From Alentia gelatinosa (lineage: Eukaryota > Annelida > Polychaeta > Phyllodocida > Polynoidae): 64,000 nt of DNA. Under the pieces are notes generated by a model. That model was given only the letters and a program-made list of their open reading frames with translations. It did not search any database and was not told the origin of the DNA. The translations under genes and the position numbers were made by a program. Each line of letters begins with the position of its first letter. Within the stretch, counting starts at the first letter, position 1. The stretch covers positions 31,405,300-31,469,299 of the forward strand of contig OX465581.1 in assembly GCA_950022655.1 (NCBI GenBank), written 5' to 3'. This document shows, piece after piece, positions 32,830 through 46,285 of this stretch.

Positions 32830-34365
32830 AATCATATCTTATCGAAAATCTTACATTCCCTGAGGAAGTCAAGAATTTCTTTCTTCCCAGTGGTATAGAA
32901 AACACTACACATTGTTGTCACATTCTTTAGGAATTTCTTCCTGCTCTCTTTGGTGGCCTGACAATGTACCATGAGATGTTTTACACTCAGCGGAGTGTTG
33001 CATGTCTGGCGCATAGGTGCTACTTCACCTCTTTGGTGTGACCAGTCAACAGACAGGTCAGATTCACCTGTTCAGTTTGTGTCAGGTGGTCTTTCCTAAA
33101 GTTTTGGCTAGTAGCCACTACAATTTCTCGTAGTTTGTTGTCTCTGGTGCAGTACCAGAGTTTCTACCAAGTTTTATGAATGTGCTCCTTGGCCAATGGT
33201 TTTAGGTCTGTATGTGGAACTGTGTGCACTCCAACTTTTCTGCTTAATCCATTTTTGGCTGCTTGATCTGCAGCTTCATTTCCTTCAATTCCGATATAAC
33301 TCGGCAGCTAACACATGGCCACCTCTTTGCCATGTTCTCTCTTCAGTTCTGTACATGACTGCTTGATGTCTCTGATGAGAGCATTCTTTGGATCATGCTG
33401 TCCAATGGCTTGTAGGCAAGATTTAGAGTCTGAGAAGACTATAAATTTCTTATATTGTGACATTTTCATCCAAGTCAAGGCATGAAATATAGCATTGGCC
33501 TAAGCAGTGAAAATGCCGCTCTTGCCATGAAGGGCTTTCTTCAGGTCACCGTATGGGGTGTGCACTCCATAACTGATGCGATTACCCTCTTTTGAGCCAT
33601 CGGTATACACCTTTTTTGTATTTTGCTAGGTCAAAGAGGATTGTAGGTGTTTCCTGATCCCATGGAGGGGTCTCAGGTGGCCTCTCACCTCTAGTTCTTT
33701 TCATTGGGATGCCTGCTTCTCGGTACTGAGCTCGTGCTCTGACCAGGAATGGTCTTGTGGCATTTGGGTTGTCTTTATCCATTTGCTGTAGGCTGGGTTT
33801 CTTGGGTTGGCTCTCATAGAGCATTGTAGAGACAGTCCCTCTCTTCGGATATAAATTGGGGGGATTCCTGCTTCTATATACAAGCTTTGGACAGGTTCTA
33901 AATGGTCCTAGGCACAGTAATAGACCTTGGTTCTGGACAGGTTTTAGCCTGTCCAAGTAAGATTTGGCTGCTGACTCATACACAACTGATCCATAGTCCG
34001 GTCATGATAGGATGTACATCTTGTACAGAGTTAGCAGTGTTTCACAGTTAGTCCCCCAGTCAGGGTGACTGAGGACCTTCAGCAGGTTCATGGCTTTCTG
34101 ACACTTTCTCCTCAGATACTCAACATGTGGTTTGAAAGACAGTATTCTGTCAAACACAAGTCCTAGGAATTTGACTCCCTGTTGGACTGTCAGTTCCTTG
34201 TTCTGGAGACTGAGGGAAGGTTTGTGCATGCATCCCCATCTACGACAGAAGTGAACTGTGTCTTTGTCTCAGAGAACTTGAAGCCATTTTTGTCACTCCA
34301 AGCATGGAGTTTGTCTAGAGTTTGCTGCAGTTTTCTCTGGTCGCCTATTGGCGTGGGAGATTGTA
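32830..34365 (-). mobile_element. RNase-H-bearing non-LTR retrotransposon (I/Jockey type), 3' half, degenerate
   Basis: Reading leftwards from 34365: the RT end (GVKFLGLVFDRILSFKPHVE, about 34170), the linker (KSYLDRLKPVQNQGLLLCLG, about 33970), RPPETPPWDQE (about 33680), an RNase H domain (VFSDSKSCLQAI, about 33460-33420, with conserved Asp and downstream EGNEAADQAAKNG), and the terminal zinc-binding end (LSVKHLMVHC, about 32990). Several stops and frame changes interrupt it. Its 5' end abuts the DIRS remnant on the other strand near 34365. Confidence 0.85.
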
Positions 34366-34599
34366 TATGGAATCATTCTTTAGCCGGATGTAAACTACAA
34401 TTCAATCCTTGTGTTTTCTTTGATGCTTGTATGGAGATTGAAGACAAAATTGATAATGCAGAATTTATCATAGAAGGTGTTTTGAAAGGTTTTCCAATTG
34501 TAGATAAAATTTTGATAATACCTATTGCTGTGATAGTTACAAATCTATTTTGCAGCCCGAGTTCGCTGACCAGATGACCAATATTTTGTTAGAAGAGAA

Positions 34600-36420
34600 A
34601 ACACTGGGAAAATGATTGTTGAGAGTTTCTTACCAAAATGTGTCCATGCTATGGGGGCCATGATAAAAGAAGATTGATAAATTGCGTCCAATAACGGATG
34701 CAAAAAGGCCTCTGTACAGTAGTATAAACAATTACATGGATTCCGCGTTCGAATTATTAGTTTTTACCAAACTGGATGATATTTTAGAAAGTGTGAACTT
34801 CAAATCTTTCATGGCAATGGTAAATATTCGGTCAGCTTACAGCTCGGTCCTGAGCACTTATCAAGGATTGATTTGGGATTTTGCTGGTAGGTCCCAATAT
34901 TTGAATAATTGCTGCCTTTCGTTTCGACTCAAATGGAATCCCTACATCTTTACTGAACTTTACAATTTTGTGGTCAAGTTGGTACAAGCTAGGGGCGTGG
35001 GGAAATTATTCTGTTATATGAATGATTTTCTTAACAGGTGATACCGAGAAGGAATGCAAGGAGTCAATGAATGTCAATGAATAATCTACATACTACGTAA
35101 ACTAGGATTCCTGGTAAATGAGGAAAAGCTAGTGTTCCCATCAACAGCGGTTAGGTATCTTGGATTTCAAATTGATACAGCATCAATGGAAGTATCTCTC
35201 CCTCAGGATAAGCTTCTGGAGCTCCAGTCGTTTTTCTTGATAAGAACAGGGCGTCAAAGAAGGAATGGCAACGATTGTGTGGGCATCTATCTGCTGCCTG
35301 CTATGTAATTAGGGGGGGACGAGACGTTTCTACGTCGAATAATCATCTTGATTAAGTATTTTCCTTATGATGTGGAATGTATTAATCTGCCAGGTTGGTT
35401 TAAAGCAGATTTGGATTGGTGGAGTAGTCTGGCCAAGGTCTTCAATGGTAAGGAAAAAATTCTTTTACCAAATGTTTCTTCCACTTTGGCCTTAGAAACG
35501 GATGCATCATTGAGTGGATTTGGTGTAGTCTCGAATCCAGACTGGTTTGCAGGAACGTGGAATAACACAGGCATGCGTCTAGGACATCATAGTAAAGGAG
35601 CCCCAATTGAGTCCGAGTCACAGGATTCAATTAATCTACGTGAGCTATGGCCAGTGGTAGTTGGGTTAAGGCGTTGGGGGTTTCAGTACAAAAATAATAT
35701 GGGTCGATTGATTACGGACAATATTCAGGTCCTCAGAGCTATTCAATGTGGCCGCAGCAGGTTGATGAAATGCATGAATAGGATTCGAGAAATCTTTTGG
35801 TTATCATTCATATTTAATTTCAAATTAAGTGTGGAGTATGTTACTTCAAAGGACAACATTGTTCCAGATTTTCTCTCTCGATTGACAGTTTGTAAAGTTC
35901 CTTCTAATCAATTTTATGATCTTTGTTGCAGTTCTGTATTGGAACAATGACTGGCCACTTTTCAAGGTGCTTGGATGACAGACAATAGGCCTACACTGGT
36001 CACGTGCAGGACTCAATGGAAAAGTTTTTTTATTTTGATGGAAAAATTGGTCTGGAGGATCCAATTAATACAGATTTAAATACTGTGTTGCTGTATATTG
36101 CACACTTCTCTAAAAGTTTAAGTTAAATGTCAATACCAAATTACTTGTCAGCTTTGTGGCTATTTCATAAGATTCTAGGTTATAGGCATATATATTGATC
36201 CTAGCCAGTTCGAAGTAAATGCCACCACCCTTCGTGGTACTAAGAGAGTGTTGGGTTACTATGACTAGACCTATAAGTTTAAAGGAATTATTAGTTATTA
36301 AGTCGAATTTAGATGAATCAGATTTGGAAGATGTGGCATTCTGGTTGGGTGCTCTTCTAGGCTTTAGAGCCCTGTTACATAAAGTAATATTGTGGAGCCT
36401 GAGATGGTGGTAACAGTTAT
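34600..36420 (+). mobile_element. DIRS-type (tyrosine-recombinase) retrotransposon remnant
   Basis: The RT segment (34682-35041) begins RPITDAKRPLYSSINNYMDS, then VNIRSAYSSV, then FCYMNDFLNR. The RNase H segment (35348-35950) has LETDASLSGFG, then INLRELWPVV, TDNIQVLRA and VPDFLSRL. Past the RNase H, broken frames read LSALWLFHKILGY and LRGTKRVLG (about 36140-36260), which fit the N-terminal part of the DIRS tyrosine recombinase. In the RT, both catalytic positions are mutated: NIR replaces DI at 34823-34825 and YMND replaces YxDD at 35015-35026. A gap with stops (35042-35347) separates RT from RNase H. Confidence 0.8.
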
Positions 36421-37245
36421 GCAAAGTAATGAGAACTATATGTGATACTGATGTATGTTATGGTTGTATGTGTACAAAAGTAGTCATATGATAAAATGCT
36501 ATATAAGGGCTCTGTGAAGTGTACTGCTTTTACTGAATTTTGTGATGTAGAACATATCACATCAATTTGAAATGCATTTTATTGAATTCCTCATGCTAAG
36601 TTTAGTGGGAAATGACACCTTATTTGCCTCTCTACCTCATCTAGATCTATGTTGGTGACCGTTTTATAGCCGTCTGCCCCATCCTTGGGTGAATTAAAAA
36701 AAAAAAAGTTATTTCACAGTCTTCCCCCACCTACTCAGAGGGACATAGGAGCTAAATTTTATCAAAAGGGTCCCCTCTACACAACCAAGGTCAGATATGG
36801 AGGTTCAGAAGTCGCAGTCATGGGACTATTGATTTTTACCCAACTATTATGTGCATGAATCCACATTTGTGTGCATGAATTTATTAGATGGCATGGCAGT
36901 AGTTTCTGTCTTTCTTTTTTATTTCTTGGGGAGGGTATAGCCTGTAAAGTTGGTTTATTTACCAAATTTACCAAACCCGCAGTTTCAATTATCATTAATG
37001 TCATTACGACTATAATTTGCTGATCTCTTTGTCACTGCAGTTATCCTATTTTTGGTAGTTTTAGCAGTTTGGTTGGACCACACCTTTCTGCAGGTGTGTG
37101 ATGTGGACACTAATATTTGTTAACTTTTTCCATCTGAGAAAAAATTATAGGCAAGTGATGAGGCCAATGACAATAAAAAGTATACATAATTAAATATAGC
37201 TGAGTATAGTCCATGGTGACACCTTTCTATGTAGATAAAGCTGCC

Positions 37246-37248
<3 letters not shown>

Positions 37249-37315
<67 letters not shown>
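37249..37315. repeat. (TA)n microsatellite
   Basis: About 33 uninterrupted TA units. Confidence 0.95.
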
Positions 37316-37318
<3 letters not shown>

Positions 37319-37604
37319 TATAATTATGTAGATTTCCATTTCTAAAATGCATAAAACAACCCATCATTTACATAAAATTACATATATCTCTGTTGGTATA
37401 TTTACATAAGTTCATGTACTTTAGAAACGTAAATTTACGTTTCTGAACTATGTGAATCTATATAAATTTACGAATAACCTACATAAATTTATGCATACGT
37501 TCTACAGATGTAAGTAAACCTTAACATTTTCATGTTCCTGCTATGTGAAAATTCATGTAAAATCTCCAAAATTTAAACGTAAATTTAAGTTGCTAGTGGT
37601 TTTG

Positions 37605-37956
37605 GAGACTCAAAGATGGCCTGTTTGAATATATAGAGATATTAAACAATTTGCCAAAGTATTTATGTCTCCTATTATCTGTTCAAGATGGTTATAAATG
37701 TGGATAATAAGAAGAGAATGGCAGAGGAACGCTTATTGGTATATAGGCGGCACAACAGAGGGGGCCTCACTCATACCCAGGTCTCCGCTGAGAGCAGACC
37801 ACCACCACTGCTTGCTGCACTACAATTTTTTTTGTTTTTTTTGTGTGTTTTGACTAAAGAAGCTCAAAGATGGCATGTTTGAATACATAGAGATATTAAA
37901 TAATTTGCCAAAGTATTTATGTCTCCTTTTCTCTGTTCAAGATGGTTATATATAGT
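37605..37956. repeat. Two ~95-bp direct repeats, 255 bp apart
   Basis: Copies at about 37605-37700 and 37860-37956 share CTCAAAGATGG, AGAGATATTAAA and GCCAAAGTATTTATGTCTCC in order, about 90% identical by eye. Confidence 0.8.
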
Positions 37957-37984
37957 AGCGTCGATGTTGGAGAGAGTTCCGGAC

Positions 37985-38110
37985 CACCCGTGAGTGAGAA
38001 GGTCCTCCGGTCCTCCGGTCCTCCAGTCGTCTGGTCGTCTGGTCCTCCGGTCCTCCGGTCCTCCGGTAGGATCTAGGCGATGAGGTCCTCCGGTCCTCCG
38101 GTGGGATCTG
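37985..38110. repeat. Minisatellite of TCCTCCGGT units
   Basis: About ten nine-base units (TCCTCCGGT, with TCGTCTGGT variants) occur in two clusters. An AATAAA at 38238 and a T/C-rich tail follow, so the stretch could be the end of a solo LTR. This is unproven. Confidence 0.75.
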
Positions 38111-38298
38111 GGTGAAGGGGTTCTCCAGTTACCCGGTTCTTCCAGTGAGCCAGCGAGGCAAGATCGCCACAGCTACCTGAGCATAGGCTAGGCCTACAGA
38201 TTTGCGTTGGATTCGATGTATTCGTATGCTCATTGAATAAAGCAATATAGGCACTGAACAGTATTTCCTAGTCCTTGTCTTCTGTGTTACCGTTTCAA

Positions 38299-38665
<367 letters not shown>

Positions 38666-38723
38666 ATACAATGTGTATATATGCACTCTAGTCATCTTTG
38701 AACATTTCTGCGAGAGAGGTTGA

Positions 38724-41700
38724 ACTTGTGAGATATGTCGTAAGATGATACTGCGATGAGGCGGAGAGGATGGAAAGTAATCAGGCAGACCAATCACATC
38801 ATCTGAATCAAGCCTGGAACCGTAATCGAATTAAAACCATGGAAAGGAGGAAAGAAGATCAGGGAGAGGACGATTGAGTGAAAGAAGAAATAGGTTGAAA
38901 TGACGCTACTCTATGTAGGCCTATGCCTGGTGTGGTGTAGGTCTACTTATTTTAATGGGTTTAAATAGACTATTTTCAAACCAGAATTCGCCTATATAGT
39001 ATTATAGACAGAATAAATGCTACATCATTGTAGTTCTCTATATGGTTACAATGACCACTTTTTTCCTACAGCACAGTTTGTCGGATATGATATAGAGATA
39101 TGGGATACATGCTTACCCCTATTATACTGAAAATAAGGTTGTTCCAATTAGAAGAAGTTAGATCAAACATGCATAGCTTACACATATACAGTAATTATCA
39201 ATACATACATTCTACATGGGTGATAGGAAACGTCACCACGTATAGAAAGATTCAAAACTTTTATGTTTTGTTAATTGTATACATATCAAGTGACTTTTGA
39301 ATGAGGTTGATACGAGGTATCTTGTGGGAAATCCATATATAGTCGCTGCTGAACGTTATAGGTCCAATCTTGCCCACGCTAAATCAGTAGCATATAGTCT
39401 AAAGGTAGATTCCATTTTGGCTAATATCAAGGAATTGAAGTAGTCACCGCTCCCTTTATTCTATAAGGATGTACGGGTCTAGATTATCAAAGCATGTTAT
39501 GTCCTGCATCGTCGTTCCCGTGAAGCGAACGCTGCGTGTGTGTGTTGGCAGGAATGCCCTCCTTTGGTATAGTGATGCCCCGTGGGTGGCTATAATCTAT
39601 ATCGCTTTTTAAACTTATCTGATTAGTGGAGACATTTGCCAAGCATGACCTTTTGGTGAGGTGGCCGGTGGCGTCGGGTCCCCCGTCGAGCCGTACGCTT
39701 TGCCTACTCATATAAATACTGTGGCGTTCGTCTGGCACATATCAATCTGAAGCTCGTCGCAGCCTGAGCTGAATAGCGCGCCAGTCTTCGTGCATTCACA
39801 GCGGACCACAAGTGTACTCCCACAATTAAGCCACAGACCCCCACCGACTTGGTGAAGTACCCTGGCTAATGCTAAAGGTAGGACATTCATACTTTGTAAG
39901 CATGCATGTCTACAAAAGAATAACTGGTTTGGGCTTCACCTCCTCTGTTACGTCAATTACTCTTTTTTTCGATTGATACACATTGGAACCTTAGCGAATT
40001 TGAAATCGAGAGATGGGTGCCCTAGACATAAATATTAAGCTGATACGAACAGATGCATTACATTTAATATGATGCGTTTCTATATTTATATTTAGGCCTG
40101 GAATATCAATAGGTTATCATGGGATCAAATAGGCCTCGAATTCAAGTGTAAACTATAAATCTGAACGATTTGTGATATATGATCTTATTTCCAATATTCA
40201 TTGTTGTATACATACGTCTTTAAAACAAAGGTGCTCCCAATGTATAGCTATGAATTTAAGATTTGAAGGTGATCTGTCATGAACCTTTATATATATATAT
40301 ATATTGCAAATATGGTAAATTAAGGTTGTGTCTTAGGAAAAGAAAATGAAAGAGTTAGGCTGTGCAAACACACATGTCTGAACAAGAGCCACTCCTTTAA
40401 CTAATGGTTTGAATACCCGAAAATCTGACGCTTTAAATATTTCCCCCCAAATAGACTCGGACTAATCACTTCACAAATACAGCACATTCAATTCCATGCG
40501 CTTCAATTTGACTGATTGATTGAATTGACCGTGTCAATTTTGAACTAGCCGCTATCAAAGCTGATGCAATACATATTTAATGGAACTCGGGAATGAACAA
40601 CATGCACATTACGTGCCCGCCCATGGGCATCCCCCTGAGCTTAAACACATATGGTTCTACAGCACACAATACTCCGTCAAGCCAATATTAAGTCGTCACC
40701 TTTTAGAAGTAGTGTGTGCGCAATGTGTGATACATGTAAAACAACCAACACAGTTAAGCTGATCAGAGGCAAGGGATTGGAAAACGGGAGATTATACTAG
40801 CAATCCGTGTATTACGTTCAGATTATATTCTGCAACAATCCATCAAGGCGTGCGTGCACAGTTATGCGATTTCCGTGCAAGAGTGGGCATATATACCACT
40901 CTTCCGTTGTTTTAAAAGGTCATCCCAAGCAGCAACGTCATTTAGGAATAAATCCCAAGATTTTAGTCATACTGGTGAATTTTGGAACCCTGGTGCGCCA
41001 AGAGGAAATCGACGCCGTCAAACTTGGCATCAAACATTGAAACATTCCATTGGCATATAGCGAATATCACATACATTCTAAAAATAAAGGCATCATTTGA
41101 CCTTCCAACGAATATGTAGGTGAATATATGTGGAAAATATCCGTAACAGAGTACATGTATACTGCTTCTCAAGAATGAACCCTCCCAGACGACCAGCGCA
41201 ATATTACAATGCTTTTCGGGCCGCATTAAAGAAGGACGGTAGATATCGATCTCCATGTCCTACAAGCTGATAACTCATATCTGGTTTAGATAACAGACCT
41301 ATTTTGCTGTCTTTTCAGTCTTGTTTATTATTATACTTGAGTTGGAGTTGGAGTATGTTTTCCGGGGTATTGAATACCATCGAGATAAGAGGGAATTTGT
41401 TGAGCAGTAAATACCCTTTACCTGGTTATACCTTGACAAGGCCATGGACATAATATACTATCCAATGCTTCTTTTCCCTCATTTTTGTCAATCGCGGGTG
41501 GGTAGGAAATCACCATCATCATCCTTCTTTTTGTTTTTGGCAGATTGTGGTATGGATACTTATGCCACAAATGTGGGAGTAAAAGGAAACATGGTATTTA
41601 TGAGAGGGTTACATGAGGAATGGTTCATAGAAAGAGGAGTATTTTCCTCGTAGAATGTTATGAGGCAAACGGTATATTAAGGTGGGCTGGTAGGAAAATC

Positions 41701-42780
41701 GATGGGTATAAATCTCCCCTTAATTTGTGTGTCCCTCTCTTTTATCATTCCATGACGGCACGGTATGTGTTGCGGCCAGTCCACTTTGACTTGCTCTATA
41801 CTGACTGCAACTGTACTTTAAACTGGGCACGCGAATGAAACCCGAGGATATGTTGCAATCTATAGAGACACATTGTCTCGAAAGGATATGCACTTGCTTG
41901 ACATGAGATCGCTACAGGAACTTGAGCATTACTAGGCAATCCTATTCCAGATTAGATAAAATAACATGTTAAGTGCCATTTCTAGGTCGATCGTAAGAAA
42001 AGCAACAGAAACATCGTGCATTGGATATGTCTGTCTACATACAGTCGTATCTATCCATTCACTTATTGCAATGACTAAATAAGCTGTTTGTGTGATTTTT
42101 GGATGCGCTTCTTTGTAATAGTCAGACTCGTGGCTAATAGTATTTGCATTTAAATCTAGATCAGAGCACAACAAAGCGCAGATGCATAGGCTACCTCAGA
42201 TATTACCATATTATCCACCTAATATCCTATGAAGCCGTCATAGAAAACGCATAAGGCGCATGCAAATCTATCACCTTTGACATTGGCGTTGATTTGAGTT
42301 ATTGTATATTCAAGGAGTTGAATAATTAATACAATGGTGACGGCTTTTGTGTAAACGTGGCCGTAATCCCCTTTTAGTTAATGGCATAATATCCTCGTTG
42401 TCCCTCAGATATATAACTTCACGTCAACTATATCTATGTATACATGTGGTATATCTATCTATAATTTCCGGTTGAAATTTAAGATATGTAATGTATTTAT
42501 GGGTCAGGATAATACCATAGTTTGTGAACACGCCATACCAACAGGCCTAAGCCTAAATCATATATCCCAAAGCTCAGATAATTGTTCGGGTTAAACATCA
42601 TCATCAAAATAGTAGAAGGATATAAAGTGAACCGAACCCACCAAGCTTCCGATGAACACCGACGCGCTACGTCGCACAATGGTATTGAAGCCTATCCGAT
42701 TTTATAGTCCATCGTTTACAAAGTCCCCATCGAAAATACATGGGGACCCGGGTAACGACTAGCCTACGCATTATTTAAAA
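38724..42780. other. 4 kb with no recognisable gene
   Basis: Short open frames near 39490-39740, 40810-41060 and 41440-41840 show no family motif, no splice-consistent partners and no coding bias I can defend. Confidence 0.4.
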
Positions 42781-44510
42781 TCTGTCCACCAACCCAGTGC
42801 CGGCCCCGGCCGGGCGCCTTGTGGTCGCCTATTGGTGTTCGGCGGCAATAGCCAGCCCAAAGCTCCGGCCGGCGGCGATAATCTGCTTGGTGGAACAGCT
42901 CATGACAACTTATGGGCCCCTAAACCGCAACACACACCGTCAATATGGAATGCCCGGCCCCGTAAGCGGCAGAGACCGAAAATTCTGACAGTTTCGGCAC
43001 TCTGGGAGCAATTTTTGCCCCAGAGCATGCCATACACATTCAGAACATCAAGCCTTATCTTTATTTACCCTCATTGTTCAATTAACCACAGTATTTCATT
43101 GTTATTTGACGTGCTCTGCATCATTTCCGTACAAATCCTGACAGGGCGACACACTGCTCTGCTTAATATGTGGCTTTCGCGGGTTCAGAGCATCATAGTA
43201 TATCGCCACTCGCCGTGCCGCCTATCGGATCAATAAAGAACCTGGTTTGCGCATTGATGCTGCGAATGTCCACCAGACGGCAACAGCAAACCCGCTGCGA
43301 GTGTATCGCCACGCTGGGGCCAGCCAGCTCTATGGGGCGCACACCGGGCGCCTTGTGTACGCCTGTTGGTCGCCTCGGGGTGGCTTTGGTGGAACAGCTC
43401 AGAGAATTTAGAGAATTAGGGGCGGCCGGGCGGCCTGTTGGTCACCTCGGGGTGGCTTTGGTGGAACAGCTCAGAGAGTTTAGAGAATTAGGGGCAGCTG
43501 GGCGGCCTGGCGGCCCGCCCCGGTGGCAGACGTCAGCTGGAGGGCAAAAACCCGCCTGCTGAGAGCCTTTTTGGTGGAATACCCAACACACACTCTGCAG
43601 ATGCTCAGAAGGCAGATTCTGAACCTCCAGCCAAGATCCTTGCCAAGGTCAGTCGGCTAGCTGGCCCAAACTCAGCAAAATGTCCTAGCTGATCCACCAA
43701 AGCCCCTTATTTCCAGCCAGCCGGTGACACACAATGGAAACATGGCTTTCGGCTTTCAGCAAGGTGATGAACATGCCACAGGTTTGCTGCTGCCATCTAG
43801 TAGATGTTGACTGCACTGACTCGCAAGCTGAGTTTCATGGTCATGTGATAGGAGGCGCGCCAACGGTTCTCCATACACTATGCCACTCTGGATCTGCGAA
43901 AGCGGCATATTGAGCAGTGTGCCACCGTGTTTGGATTTGTGCAGGAACACTGATAGCTCATCAATTTTGTTCTGAATTATACATCAAACCAAACAATGAA
44001 CGTAAATATAGATAAGCCTTGATGTTATGAATGTGTGTGGCACGCTCTGGTGCTAGAATTCTGCCCTGAGTACCCAAACTGTCTAAATTTTCGGTCTCTG
44101 CTCATGGTTCAGTGTACTGCGGGTATCGCCGGTTCCATGTTGATGGTGTGTGTCATGGTATATGCGGGTGAGTGGTCAATGTAGATCCTGGGAAAGCTCA
44201 CAGCCTTGTCTGCTGGCCATCTGCAAATCAAATGAATCAGTATTCTGTCAGAAACGGAAATTGCAGCCAACCCTCATAGATCTGCCGGCCAGACCATTTG
44301 GTGGATCAGCAAAACAAAGGCATTTAGAGCCAGCCGGCAGTGGACGACGTCCAACAGACCAGCCGACTGGGTTTTGGTAAAAATGATGATGGGACGGCGT
44401 CAGAGACAACAGCCGTTGGAGCCTTATTTGCTGATCCACCGAGCAGATCATCATCACCAATGTGCAATTTGGGCTGGTAACTGCCCCCAGAAGACCACAA
44501 TCCCACCACA
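42780..44510. mobile_element. Large imperfect foldback, about 1.7 kb
   Basis: The segment 42930-43225 reappears inverted at about 43850-44165: shared words include ATCTTTATTTACC-like, GCATTCATAAC-like and TTTTCGGTCTCTG. The centre is GC-rich, with many TTGGTGGAACAGCT and TTGGTGGATCAGC words in both orientations. I see no transposase. Confidence 0.6.
43367..43510. repeat. 72-bp tandem duplication inside the foldback
   Basis: Two copies of a unit with GGGGTGGCTTTGGTGGAACA and TTTAGAGAATTAGGGGC start 72 bp apart. The unit is a multiple of three, so the overlapping open frame shows a repeated LGVALVEQLREFRELGAAGR, probably not a real protein. Confidence 0.85.
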
Positions 44511-44870
44511 ATGCCATCCCTTTAGTCCTTGCTAATGATTAGTTGATTTTTGTATTCAATTGAAGAGTTAATTGACAAAAAATAGGTATACAACAATCTT
44601 CTTTTTTTGCAGTCCTTATCACTAACAGTATGGTTGTGAGAAGGCGCAAGCCTTCTTTATAATAATAATTATAATGACAATGATGTAGCACAAGTATGTG
44701 AGGGTACAAAAATCGGTCTCCAGGCCACTAGGCCTAATCGCCGTGGGAGTTCAGAATCACGCCTCACCAAGCAATTAGTGTATATATACATAGGTCCTCT
44801 GTCTGCCCCTATCGGCCCCCGTCGGTCAGTGCAACGGGGAGCGTTTCCAATGTTCCATTGTCGCCGACTG

Positions 44871-44894
44871 AATTTATCAACATGTTGATAAATT
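44871..44894. repeat. Perfect 24-bp palindrome
   Basis: AATTTATCAACA is followed directly by TGTTGATAAATT. No gene lies beside it. Confidence 0.85.
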
Positions 44895-45699
44895 TCTGCC
44901 AAACTATTTCGGAACATCAGCCGACAACTCACTAACAGCAAAAGAACATCTCTTCGGGGGCATTCACTAACCACAGGCATACCCTTGCCTAGCGATGCCA
45001 CATCTTCCAACCGACTGCGTTGCCTTGCCTATGACAAAGTACCATTCCTTTGTTGCCGACAAAGGCACATGGATGTTCCGAAATCGCTTGAGGGGAATTG
45101 GATATTACTCCCCAACCAAAACTCATGGCATATTTTCATCAGCTAGGGACATCGATGCAGTTCCTTCCTTCTACTAATGTAGGCCCAATTTATATTCATG
45201 GCATACCCGATGGCAAAGTAGGCCATATGTTAGTAGGCCTACAATAAAAAAACAGGCCACTGACAAATCTTTAATATGCAACCAATATCCACATGATGAC
45301 GAGGACAGGAACCTTGTTTCCGTATGATATTCTAATTCATCAGCGCTAATTTAAGACATCTTTTCAGTATATCAAAATCGAAAAAAACATTGGGGACAGT
45401 GTCCACAATGGCGATTGGGGCAGATTTTGAATCTCTGAATAAGAGGGAAAGACATAAGAAAAACACTACCAAAGTACAACTTTGTGATTACTATAACCTC
45501 AGCATACTTCTCAAGTTTGAAAAAGATGTGAATAAGTGTTTAGTAGTGGATGTGTGGCTGTCGGTTACACAGATTACACCAACCCTCATATTCACTGTTC
45601 TGATAGTACATCACTTTTCTTTTTGGTTGATATTTATTCTCTCAACTGTTCATTTTTCTATTTTGCTCCCTTTTCCCCCTTTTATTAATCTTTGTAATT

Positions 45700-45905
45700 T
45701 TGCTTATCACCTACCCATCAACTTGCCCATCTATCGACCTGCCAACACATCAACCGTCCCACCCATCAACCTGCCTACCCATTATCCTGCCTACCCATCA
45801 TCTTACCTACCTTTCAACTTGCCTACCCATCAACTTGCCTACTCATCAACCTACCTAACCATCAATCTGCCAACCCATCAACCTGCCAACCTGCCTACCC
45901 ATTGA
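45700..45905. repeat. Minisatellite of CTACCCATCAACTTGC-like units
   Basis: A dozen or so degenerate units of 8 to 16 bases are built on ACCCATCAAC and CCTGCC. A related CAACTCATTAAA repeat follows to about 46025. Confidence 0.8.
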
Positions 45906-46285
45906 TTGTCTCTTTCTATAACATCTCAAAGCTCATTAAACTGTCTCTTCAACAACTCATTAAAATTTCTCTTTCTGTCGCATCTTGACAACTCATTGAA
46001 GTATCTCTTCAACAACTCATCTAACCGCTGAAATATCCTGTCACCTCAATGTTTACATCTGTTAGCTGCATTTGTCCATCTACGAAAGAAAATCTGCTCC
46101 TTGTTCTGATTATTGAAGACGGGTTTCTGCCAGGCCTATAACCATTTGAGGTAAATGAAAGAAAATGTACTTGTTTTTTTGGACAAATTTCTTTATTGAG
46201 GCCAACTTTTTGACTCACTAATTGAAATACATCTGGATATATTTGATCAATGGCAGATTGAAGGCTCCCACACGAGAACACCTCC

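Noticed and set aside
43170..43562. Open frame with a repeated LREFRELGAAGR block
   Set aside because: It arises from a 72-bp tandem duplication inside a GC-rich foldback; no family match or splice context.
45700..46025. Possible CRISPR-like array
   Set aside because: Unit lengths vary, there are no unique spacers and the host is an animal; it is a degenerate minisatellite.
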